Of a stretch of 64,000 nucleotides of DNA, positions 45,061 to 55,600 are shown piece after piece (the stretch's first letter is position 1; every line of letters starts with the position of its first letter). Origin of the DNA: Gymnopus androsaceus JB14 (lineage: Eukaryota > Basidiomycota > Agaricomycetes > Agaricales > Omphalotaceae); assembly GCA_009733575.1 (NCBI GenBank), contig ML769384.1, forward strand, positions 995,257-1,059,256. Reading direction: 5' to 3'. Under the pieces are notes generated by a model. That model was not told the origin of the DNA. It ran no database searches and saw only the letters and a program-made list of their open reading frames with translations. A program made the position numbers and the translations under genes.

Positions 45061-45801
45061 ATTATGGTTTCCTTAATCCCGAGTATTGGTCGACAACATC
45101 TATGGAGTCTACATATTCATCCCGAGTCTCAGCCCCCGCCATGACTGTCTTTACTTTCGCTTTTTGGTTTCAGTACTGGACTTGCAGCTGCTGCACGACG
45201 GCCTCTGAAGGCCTGTTATGCTATTTATCTTGAGTTTTCGTTTGGTTTTGTTTCTTGATTTGGACGTTGAGTATATATTCTTTGCTCGTAGGCATGTTCT
45301 GAGAGACTTTGTATCTAATAGTACGCCGTGTTCCTACTCGGTAGCTTGAACGTAGAGTCATCGTTTCTTTGTCGTACCATTACACTTACATGTGCTTCTT
45401 TAGTTAATCTTAGGCTTGTTTTCTCTCCTCAGAGTCGAAAGATGTATCTGTCCGATAATCTTGATTAATTCCAAGCTTAGTTTTGGCGATTTCAACGCGG
45501 CTTCGCAAATGGCCACTGCTGCATACTTTAGGATTTTGGGTTGAGTGAGCTAGCCTAATAAGGTAAGCGCGGTGAAGCCTTGCTTTGACCTTTACCAAAA
45601 AGGCAACCTTTTCTAGCCAATCACGTTGCGGCGAGATTTGTAAGTATAAAAGGGCGAACCAGCCTGCTTTGCGTCTTTCTCTCAAACCACGATCTTCAAG
45701 ACCTTTTTACTCAGTTCTCAACTCGTTGCAGTCTAGCGCTAGCCGCTCATTCGCCCATCCTCCAAACACCGTCAATCACCACTCTCGCGTTTACCAATAC
45801 C
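45061..45801. other. Intergenic with promoter of the next secreted gene
   Basis: 740 bp. The 3' flank of the CPL1-like gene comes first; a CCAAT/TATA promoter lies at 45617-45650. Nothing else recognised. Confidence 0.5.
45617..45650 (+). promoter_or_regulatory. CCAAT and TATA boxes of the secreted helical protein gene
   Basis: CCAAT at 45617-45621 and TATAAA at 45645-45650, about 150 bp before the ATG. The arrangement is like that of the neighbouring CPL1-like gene. Confidence 0.6.
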
Positions 45802-46686
45802 ATGTTCTCCATCGCACGCGTATTCATCGCTTTTCACGCCGCCGCGTATCTCGCTTTGGTCGGTCTCGCGCCTGCTCTGAGCCTCGCTCTTGCGAAGCCT
45901 TTTCCGATGCCGATGATGATGGCGAGGAATCACAGCACTTCTTTAGATGAGCCGGAGGCTGGCCCTCGCTCGAAGACGACGAAGACTCCATTCAACTCTA
46001 GCTCCTTGCATTCTAAACCAGCATCTCCTGCTCCTCGTACGCTTTTGCCATTTTTTATGCGCTCCGTCTATCCTCCACAAGACGACGGTATCTCCGAGCT
46101 CGTTCTCGCCCTTGGCCCATATATGACCGCTGCTAATAACCATGCAGACACGCTTCGTACGTCGAAATCGTTGTTTGCCTCTACTGGGATTTTTCCACTG
46201 ACGCGTTTATTCCAGATACATGCTCTTCATCTTGTCTTGACGCGCCTGCAGACCAGCAGCAATCTTCGGTCGACACCTTGCTCAGCTTCAGTGGCGATCT
46301 CAAGGACATGCAGAGTTGTTTCCTGGGATATACCGGTGATGATAAAGGCTTGGGAAACTACAACAAGAACAGCGAGTTGGAGACGTTGCTCAAGAATTTG
46401 ATTAACCTCATCAAGGAGGTTCTCGCCTACGTCAATAATCTAATCGAATGTATCTCTCTACTCAAGGTGCTGTTGGAGCCCGGTAAGCCTTGCTTTGCTC
46501 ACCGTCTTCCTTCCTTCGACTAACTCAATTCCTCTTTTCATAGCTGTTTACGACATCAAATGCATCATCGAATACCTTCTTGACTTTTGCGAGAACGTAA
46601 CCGACGCGTTGCTCAACGATCTCGTGCCTTCGCTTCAAGCTCTCCTTGCGGATTGTGAAAAACTGTTGAATCTTTGCTCGTTATGA
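45802..46686 (+). CDS. Secreted helical protein of unknown function
   Basis: Three exons. MFSIARVFIAFHAAAYLALVG and ALSLALA make a long hydrophobic leader, then a Met/Pro/Ser-rich part. The C-terminal half is helical with six cysteines (MQSCFLGYTGD, LIECISLLKVLL, DIKCIIEYLLDFCENV, LADCEKLLNLCSL). Splices join HADTLH to QQQSSVDTLL and LLEP to AVYDIK in phase. Not a hydrophobin: the eight-Cys pattern is absent. I do not recognise the family. It may be a wall or secreted small protein; a membrane-anchored form is possible given the long leader. Confidence 0.65.
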
Positions 46687-46703
46687 ATTATTATTATTAT
46701 TAT
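46687..46703. repeat. (ATT)n microsatellite
   Basis: Five to six ATT units directly after the stop codon of the secreted helical protein gene. Confidence 0.8.
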
Positions 46704-46971
46704 CCTCACTCTCGCTCACTGTATTCACATTACTACTCACATTAGCATAGGGTTTGATTTGTATCGTTTCCGTGTATTGTACTATCTTCAATTGGTGATG
46801 GCCATTTTTCTGCACCGTTACGACGCGCATATAAGTGGCAATTTAACGCCAAAGTAAGGCTGTAGTCATTGATTGATACTGGTATACATTGTACTATACA
46901 GGGCGTAGAATAAGTGTCAGATACAGGGCTAGTGTGTCCGTATAGGGTATAGATGAAGTAGAGAACGACAG

Positions 46972-47790
46972 TTATTCATCTGCAAGCCATCTCGATGCCA
47001 AAGGCCCAACTACAGGCAACTCGAATCTTGCCAAGCCGTTTCGCGACGCGTCGATATATGCACGGAAGCTATGGAGCGGAAATTAGCCAAAGGTCATTAC
47101 GGAACAAGATCGTACTGACGCCATGTAAAGCTGACATACGAGCACTAGAACCGTACAAAACGTCCTAAGCCATTGCGGGAATTGCAGAAGAGAGAGAAAA
47201 GCGCGGAAGACCACTAGCGGCGTTGTGAATAACGCTGATTGGTAGGCTGGATGTTGAAATGAGAAGGGGAATTCACGGAGAAGCAAGTAGATGTACCATG
47301 AAATCGGACATAGTCATTTTGCGTCTCAATGATAAGCACCAACAAAGCTAGGAAGAATCAGTCTCTATCCGAGATTAAGTCGTTTAACACGTACCAGAAA
47401 GAGGACCCAAGATGTAAGCGAATGCAGACAACATGTCTACACGCATTCCGTATCGAGTTTCCCATTGATTCTGACTTTCCACCTCTTCAGACGCAGTATT
47501 GCCAAATCCTCCAGCCTGAGAATTGTTAAAGGTTGGAATACCACCTTGACCACGAAATCAGCATGGGTGTTCCAGAAGACGAGGCTAGGAGGGCGCTGAC
47601 CTGATTGATAAGAGACTCCCTGTGAGGACTGCTGACTGGGGAACCAAGGTCGACTTCGGGAAGGAGCCTTTGAATGACCTGTGTATTGTGGATCATCAGG
47701 AGGCGGCATCTAAAGGCGAGTTAGCGAGTAAATCGTCGAGTGTATGATTGAATTTACATAAGGAGCAAATGAAGCAGGATTGGAGCTCAT
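46972..47790 (-). CDS. UPF0132-type small membrane protein
   Basis: A disordered Pro/Ser/Gln N-terminus (MSSNPASFAPYMPPPDDPQY) precedes a membrane domain of about 110 residues: MRVDMLSAFAYILGPLSALL, IETQNDYVRFHAYQSALFT, LVVFRAFLSLLQFPQWL, FRAYIDASRNGLARFELPVVG, ending SRWLADE. The ETxNDYVRFHAYQS block is the family signature as I remember it. Six short exons join in phase. Function unknown; relatives are small ER or vesicle membrane proteins. Divergent from the eS24 gene, 298 bp between starts. Confidence 0.78.
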
Positions 47791-48088
47791 AGTAAGGAAG
47801 GTGATATAGCAAGCAGAGTCTAGCAGGACGATCGTCACTGCTTAGAGTTGGCGGTTACACTTTAGAAGAGCCTGCCGAGCTGCGGCAAAGCTGCTTACGT
47901 GTGGATCCGGTCCGGTCCAGCCGGGACCAGTTGCGTGATTTGGGTGGCTTGAAACTGACTATAACCATCTCACCCGCAATCAAGAAGTTCTAGAGCAACA
48001 TCCTAGTCGCTCCGGTTCGTGTGCTGCTCAACTTGTGTCGATACACTCAACTGACGATAAGCTTCTAGAGCATTTGCGCTTCAAAAAA

Positions 48089-48679
48089 ATGGTAAATTTC
48101 TGTACAAAAAAAAGTGGTGTGGGTGAAAATTCTAACTTTTCTTTCTCTAGGCCGACTCAGCACCAGTCACTCTTCGTACACGGAAATTCCTCACCAACCG
48201 TCTCCTTGCCAGACGTCAGTTTGTCCTTGACGTTCTGCACCCATCTCGACCAAATGTCTCTAAACAAGAGCTATCCGAGAAACTCGCTGCCATGTACAAA
48301 ACCGACAAGAACCGTGTCGTGACTTTTGGCTTCCGTACAGCATTTGGTGGAGGTCGAAGCACTGGCTTTGCTTTGATCTACGACGATGAGGAGAGTCAGA
48401 AAAAGTTTGAGCCCAAATATCGTTTGGTTCGGGTGCGTGCTTTGCTCCATTGTACTATCGAGCCTTTTGGTCTGATAAATACGATTAAAGTCGGGACTCG
48501 CGACGAAGGTCGACAAGCCTTCTCGTAAACTACGGAAGGAGCGTAAAAATCGTTCAAAGAAGGTACGCATCTCACTGGACTGAACCTTCATTTTTCCTGC
48601 TCTGACGACCTGTTCTATCACTTAGTTCCGCGGTACCCAAAAGATCAAGGGCGCCGAAGCTGGCAAGAAGGGAAAGTAA
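48089..48679 (+). CDS. RPS24: 40S ribosomal protein eS24 (RPS24)
   Basis: Four coding exons (48089-48091, 48151-48432, 48491-48562, 48626-48679) give 136 residues, the usual length. The first coding exon is just the ATG. The protein reads [76 protein letters not shown], ending AGKKGK. All are eS24 hallmarks. An intron straight after the ATG is common in fungal ribosomal protein genes and often raises expression. Confidence 0.96.
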
Positions 48680-49051
48680 ACTATTCGCTGCAGATTTTGG
48701 GCAAATTTACTTCCTTTCGCTTTACTACGCTATCTTGGATTGCATCTACCTGCATTGGGTTCCAGCCTCTACCTTCCTTTACTCCTGCACTCCGTCTATA
48801 TGCTTTGTTATTATCTAACAAAACCTCATGAATCCATGCGATATGCCATCTCGAAAATGTAATAACTAGAGAGGAAGTTGGATGTTTTGCGCGTCACGCT
48901 CAGGCTGTGCATGTTGCTCAGCATGGATCATGCGAGAAACTTATAAGGTTCAGAATGTCCAGTATAACTGGTGAGCTTGAAAGACGAACGAGCGCTAATT
49001 AAAGTGCGCGCGCGCCAGTTATGGCGTCAATATACGTTCTTTCCGACCATC
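48680..49051. other. Intergenic
   Basis: 370 bp between two plus-strand genes. A GC-alternating tract (GTGCGCGCGCGCC) lies at about 49004-49016. No gene seen. Confidence 0.4.
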
Positions 49052-50487
49052 ATGTCAAAGTCAAGACCTACCGTTCTCTTAACTGTGAGCAAGCAAGTAA
49101 CCTGCAACTATTGATACCTATCATATCCTCTGAAGAACGATGATGGTCCTCCGGATTCCAAAGAGTCGCCATATATTTTCGGCTTATACAAGCATCTTAC
49201 TGAGCGCCTTGGTATAGTTCTTCATAGCGTAGCTATCTCGTGCATTCTATGCTCATAATCACTCAGGATGGACCGTCAAAGTTGTGATACCAAGCTCACA
49301 AAGGAGCTGGATTGGTATTCGTTGTCATGCACCTCCTATATCATCCTTGGCTGATCATGACCAGGAAAGGCGATACCAAATCAAGGAAATAACCAAGGGG
49401 CATTATTTCTACCCCACGAATCCGAGTGCGTCTATTCTACTTAGATGTAAGAGCTTTTGTAACGCTCTCTAGATGGACAAGGAGAGATATCCCCTGTGTC
49501 CCGGCCTTTGAAAGAGAACGAAGTGGTCAGTAATATACTTCTTTCAAGTCTTAATCTCAGGAGACTGACTTTGCTCCATCAGGCAGAGTGGATTCTCTTG
49601 GATGCAGTAAGTTTGCGTCTCTGGATTCCCATCCTGATTATTTACTTACCTCCATAGACTCCCGCAACTTGTGCCAACATCGCAATCCATAATATTCATC
49701 CAAATGAGATTGATCTAGTTGTACGTAGTTCGCTTTGGTTGTATTTCACCTATCCTAAATTCTCTGCAGGTATCCGGACCCAACCTTGGTCGCAATTCTT
49801 CCTGTGAGTCCTTCCCATCATAAAAGCACTCAGCTTGACCTCCTTTTGCTCAGCGGCTTTCGCGCTTTCTTCTGGCACCATCGGCGCAGCAATGTCTTCC
49901 TCTTTATCCAAAGTTCGTTCCATCGCACTATCATACGGTACTGTCGTTCATCCCACGCCGACGACTTACTTTGAGCCGGCTCATATCCTCGGGTCGAACA
50001 TCATTGAATCATCTGTGGCAAAGCTGGGGTTCAGACGACTGTGGGCTCAAGAATAACGAAGTGGATCTTTACAACGTGAATATCCCGCTCATCGAGCCAA
50101 TACTTAGTGAGGAAGGACTCAAAATCTACTGGACAACGATGTGGCGGACGAGTTATGGACGCTTGTTCAAGGCTATAACTCGTCCGAGTAGCCGTTCGGG
50201 TGAAACCCCAAAGGTAGATCCCGCAGGGCCAGATTCGTCTACTTCACCGGTGGAACCGGTCGAGAATGCAACTCCCACAGAAAGTGACTTGGTATTCAAG
50301 TGGTCTCCGACGATGGAAGGCTTGATTCGGCCTGATCATTCATCGTTGGTAGGAGGGAAGCGATGGCTGGGCTTTGCATAATGGAGCAGTTAGTGTAACA
50401 CCTCTTCGAGCGAGTTTTGCGGAACCTATAGATGGTATTCACGAGTATGCTAATGTCGAGGATAGGATATGGAAAGTGAGGTTATAG
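49052..50487 (+). CDS. SurE-like 5'/3'-nucleotidase
   Basis: SurE phosphatase fold that removes phosphate from nucleoside monophosphates. It starts MSKSRPTVLLT, and splicing joins NDDGPPDSKESPYIFGLY (the NDDG metal-binding site). Then ERLGWTVKVVIPSSQRSWIG, VVSGPNLGRNSSSAFALSSG, RSIALSYG, NNEVDLYNVNIPLIE, EEGLKIYW, and the end GWALHNG, VTPLRASFAEP. Many 50-60 nt introns. Yeast Pby1 has a tubulin-tyrosine-ligase domain after SurE; here the frame closes at 50485-50487 with no such domain. Three places (near 49385, 50008 and 50349) need one base fewer to keep the conserved frame. Without that the gene would be broken; see the finding on frame shifts. Confidence 0.75.
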
Positions 50488-50566
50488 ATACATATGTATT
50501 GTACTAGCGTCCGATTTGCACTGCAAGACCGTCGTACTTAGATCATGACAGAAATCATCGCAAACG

Positions 50567-52266
50567 CTACAAGTCCTGCCATAAATTGCGCGAGATCTCG
50601 AACTCAGGTTGGTACGTGCAGAATAAGCCCCGCCCGTAAGCTTGACCACTCAAGAGCTGCTTTCGATAGACTTTTAAAGTGTTTATACTCCAAGTGGCAT
50701 TCTGTGTACCAGCGGATTAGGATAGTATCGGGGAAAATGAATATAGGTCACGTACATCAAAGTTGGAAGGTTCCATTAGCTGGTCCGGGCATGTTCCTGG
50801 ACAGCCAGATGTTGCGTACGAATTCCCAGCCCAGTCACCGCAAAAAGTGATGTCTATACGCCAAAATCAGATACCTCTCCATCATGTGCATCTGCGACTC
50901 ACCAAAGTATAATGGAGTGGTTCACGAAATTGGTAATAGGATCACATCCTCCAGGTGCGAGGGCTGCAACCGGCTGACCCCAATTTTCTAAGGTCGGATT
51001 AGGCGACCCTGTACCCATATCGGTCGTCAGTGTATATTCGAGTCTGCCTAGGAGAGACTAGGCCTACCAGCCGTGATGTCTTCTGGGATTGCGGCACGAT
51101 AGAATGAATCTAAATAACATGAGGTGAGCTGGCTGCGGATATTGAAAAAATACAATCAACCCACAAACAGCAATGCCATTCTCATCCCACTTCATGGCAA
51201 ACACGCCTCCTCCTGACTGGTCAAAAAACGGACCATAGGAAGCTTCGCTCCACTCTGTGATACCGCAACCGGCATTTTCGTTGAGATTCCCGTCGCAGTC
51301 AGTGTTGTTGACTCCGTTGGTTTGCTGTATAATAAAGTAAAAGAATGAAAGCAAACAGACGCAAAAAAAAACGTACGACAATGGTTCCAGTGAAATTACT
51401 CTCGGGTGTAAGAGTACAATTTGGACCGGTGTGCCAAGTGACCTGGTTGTGTTCATTGTCGTGGACCCCTTCAATGATATCGATTTCACCCGTCTAAAGA
51501 GCAGAGGTCTAGTCATGATGCTAGTGGAATGTACGAAGCTCACCGACCAGAGGCCATGTACCTCCTCCTACAGTCCAAAAGGCAGGCCAGACGCCACAAC
51601 CCCATGGTGCTTGGTTTATATCCAGGATGAACAATCCAGTGTTGTATTGTTTGTTACTCGAAACACGGACACTGAACGAGGAATTTTGAGCAAAGAACTC
51701 CGCGGAAACAAAGATACATAGTTCATACCTGTTACGATTCACTCCATTGGCCAAGGTGGTGGTGTTGTCTCCTTTCATGATGACGATACCATCATCCTGC
51801 ACATATGCCAGGGAAGCTGCAAATGCATCGCTTGCGTTGAGAAAGTTTACAGTTCCACTGGGAATTCATTCAACACTGTAAGCTCAACAAATACGAAGAA
51901 ACGCGTACTGTGTCGGATCTGCGACCAGTGTAAAAAGTAAAATTGCTAGGGACACGTTAGATGATTGAACAAAGGTGATGAAATGAAGGTGGCGCACTCG
52001 AAGAATGTACTTCCTGAATACTCGTCCTCGGGCAACCAAAGAAAGGTCGTGCCATTCGGATTCACGGCAAGAGAACCAGGAGAATAAGATCTAGCGTCAA
52101 GTGTCGGATTTGAAGAAGATGACCAGAATGGATTCAGCGAAGGGATTATTGAGCTGATTTTAGATCCGAGAGAGCTTGCTGATGAACCAAAGTTTGGTAA
52201 AGCCGACGTTTTGGTCGGAAGTAGAAGAGCAAGCAGAAAGCAAAGAGTTTGGAGGTCGTGATACAT
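50567..52266 (-). CDS. Glycoside hydrolase family 16, laminarinase-like
   Basis: Secreted beta-1,3(4)-glucanase type. Signal peptide MYHDLQTLCFLLALLLPTKTS, a Ser-rich segment, then GH16: WPEDEYSG-like LPEDEYSGSTFF, GTVNFLN, VRVSSNKQYNTGLF, WGCGVWPAFWTVGG, the catalytic GEIDIIEG (nucleophile and acid/base Glu), NQVTWHTG, CGITEWSEASYGP, SFYRAAIPEDI, CDPITNFVNHS, DITFCGDWAG, SINTLKVYRK. The glutamates are intact. Two places need one base fewer: near 51923 (before ADPTHGTVN) and near 50909 (between NHSI and FDITF). The protein is likely used in cell-wall remodelling or glucan digestion. Confidence 0.8.
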
Positions 52267-52681
52267 GAGATGAAGGTCGTAAACGAGGTCGTGGAGTGGA
52301 GTCAAAGAAAGCGTGGCCTGAGTGAGAAAAACATCACTGTCATTGCTACTAGCGCTAATCACTGAATCGGTAAGATAGTGGCAAAACAGTTTCGTCCGGC
52401 GTCACATGACTTTGCGCAACGTATATCGCCAATGGAACAACAACAAGGGCATTTTAAAAAAAAATAGCCTTGGGCATGGCTAGCGAAAATAGGTCTCTAG
52501 CGATGCCCAAGGCCATTTTTTGAGAAAAGACCTCGTTGTGGCTCCATAAGTTGAGAGACTGCACGTGACGCCAGACGGAACTGTTCTGCGACTATCTTAC
52601 CAAGTTCGGGCGCTTATTAGCGGCAGATCGGAAGCGGAAGCGGATGCATGCTGACGTTCAAGTTATTTGAACTCTTCCACA
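52267..52681. other. Shared promoter region of GH16 and P4-ATPase
   Basis: About 415 bp between divergent starts. A short imperfect repeat of the GGCCATTTTTT / TGCCCAAGGC type lies near 52450-52520. No TATA box recognised. Confidence 0.4.
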
Positions 52682-55600
52682 ATGTCGGCCCAGTCGACTT
52701 CCATTTAATTCACTTGTTACGAGCTCTTACGACCTATTTTATCTTCTTATACTCATTCGGGAGCCATGGCCCCCATACAACGAAATCGTTTCGCAGAAAT
52801 CTACGCCAAGTTCGCTGCTTTAATGTCGAAACCCTCTTCTCCAAGAAAAGAGAACCAGGACCCAGAAGAACTGTCTTTGTAAATGAGGACCTTCCTCAGG
52901 AATATTGGGATGTCAAAGGAAAGAATATCAAACCCGAGCATGTTTACACTACAAACCAGGTCATCACTTCTAAATACACCATCATAACTTTCCTACCACG
53001 GAATCTGCTCGAGCAGTTCAGGAGGGTTGCAAACGTGTGAGTACACATCTAACTCGATCCTGTATCACTCTCAACTTGCTCTTAGGTTCTTCTTGGGCAT
53101 CGCGATCCTGCAGTTCTTCAGCAAATTCTCAACCATCTCTCCAGGACTTGTTATTCTACCGCTGCTCATCGTTTGCGGTATCACCGCAGCTAAGGACGCT
53201 TACGAGGACGTGAAACGTCATCAGTCAGACAGGTATAGACACTTCGTACCCTGACAAATCCTACATATGCTAACTAAACTTTTAGACGAGTTAATCATAC
53301 TGCAGTTAGGGTCCTTCATGGTAGCGAGTGGAACAATCCCAATCCCATGCAGCCCAAGAGCCGTACATTCGTCCGAGGAATCATCCCGAAACGCTTACGA
53401 CCTCAGAATGCGAAACCGAACGCACCAGACATTGAAAAAGCTGTAGGCGTCGGCAGTGGGTCTGATACATCTCCTGACGAGCCATCCACTTTCCCGGAGG
53501 ATGTTGAGTTTGACGAAGACATCCCAGAACATGAACGGCGATTCTCTTTCCACAGTCATCATGTAAAGAGACCTCACTGGAAAAGGGTTATCTGGGAAGA
53601 TGTACGCGTAGGAGATGTTGTGAAGATTCTCGAAGGCGAATCTTTCCCGTCCGATATCCTTATTTGCTCCACCTCGGAGGACGAGAATGTCGCCTTCGTA
53701 GAGACGAAGAATTTGGATGGCGAGACCAACCTCAAGAGTCGGACTGCTGTTTCAGCTTTGACAGGAATGCGCACTGCCGCTGACTGCTGCAAGAAGGAGC
53801 ATGCTTTCAGCATTGACTTGGACCGGCCTGATAACAATATGTTCCGATTAAACTCAGCCGTCAATATCCCTCATGGGAGCCAATCTCATGTCTCCGCAGA
53901 TATTACCAACACACTCTTGCGCGGCACGGTGTTAAGGAATACGGACTGGGTAATTGGTGTCGTTTTGTTTACTGGGGAGGATACGAAGATTGTTCAGAAC
54001 TCTGGAGGAACGCCGAGTAAGCGGAGCAAGGTGGAGAGACAAATGAATCCTCAAGTGTATGCACAACTACCTTGGACAATATTAGATAACTAACCTCTGA
54101 ATTCCAGGTTTCTCAATCTTATCTTGCTCGCTATGATGGCCGTTGCTTGTGCCATAGTTGATTCTGTTCTTGAAAAGAAATATTATCCTCGCGGCGCGCC
54201 TTGGTTATTTGACGACGACTCTTCGGATGATAATCCCTCTATCAATGGACTAGTAACATGGGCCTTCGCATTGATAACGTACGCAGCTCAACAACTCATA
54301 CCGCTTGAATGGCACTAAACGTTTTTATGCAACAGATTCCAGGTTTTTCAGTCTGATTACTCTCGTTAGGATTTTGGCTCATCAAATACTACAGAATATC
54401 GTTCCTATAAGTTTGTATATTTCGGTGGAGGCCGTAAGAAGCATCCAGGCTGCCTTCATTTACTTTGATTCTGAAATGGTATATGACAAAACGGGCCAGG
54501 CCACCTTGGCAAGATCGTGGAACCTTTCTGATGATTTAGGTCAGATCCAGTATATCTTCTCTGACAAGACAGGTACTCTAACTCAGGTAAGTATGCTTCA
54601 TGGAAATACTGGATCTGGCGCTCATCTCCAACAGAATTCCATGGTTTTCCAGCAATGCTCTATAGGTGGACAGATGTACAGTGGTGATCCGGAAGACGAG
54701 TTTGAACCAAAAGAGGGGGAGAACGATTCTTCATCCAAACAGGGATTCTTCCTCCACGGGCACTCCAGATATTCCTTCCAAAGAAACCGCAGCTGCGACA
54801 GGGAAACAACCTTTTTTCCATTCAGCTAAATTGTCGACCGATCTCTCAGCCGCTCTTCATTCTGACACCAACTCTCCCAATGCAGCCCACGCCCGAGCAA
54901 TGAATGGATTTTTCTCTGTGCTTGCTCTGTGTCACACTGTTCTCACCTCCGTAGATCCAGAAACGGGAAAGATCGAATACAAAGCTCAGAGTCCGGACGA
55001 AGCTGCATTAGTCAAAGCCGCTGCGGATGTGGGATATGTATTCAGAGGACGAGAGAAGGAGATTCTATACCTTCAGACTCCTCTAACGAACGAAAAAGGT
55101 AGTGATACCGTGGACAAGAAGGATACATATGAGAAATACGAGCTGCTCAACATCTTGGAGTTCAACAGTACCCGAAAACGGATGAGTGTAGTGCTCAGGA
55201 AGCTGGACGGGGATGACCGTCGGGTATTCTTGCTGATGAAAGGCGCGGATAATGTCGTGTTCGAGCGTTTGAAGGAAGGTGTGGACCAAGCGCTAAAGGA
55301 CCAGACAGAGATGCACCTCAGCGAATTTGCAAACGGCGGTTTACGTACCCTGACTTTGGCGTACAAAATCATTCCCGAGCAAGAGTATGATGCCTGGCGC
55401 GAACGATATCATGAGGCGACGGTTGCTTTAGATGACCGGGAAGAGAAGATCGATGCTGTGTCTGACGAGCTAGAACAGAATGTTCGGTTGCTGGGTGCGA
55501 CTGGAATAGAAGATAAACTGCAAGATGGTGTGGCCGAAACTATCGCAGACTTGAAGAGGGCTGGAATCAAAATCTGGGTTGCAACAGGTGATAAACTGGA

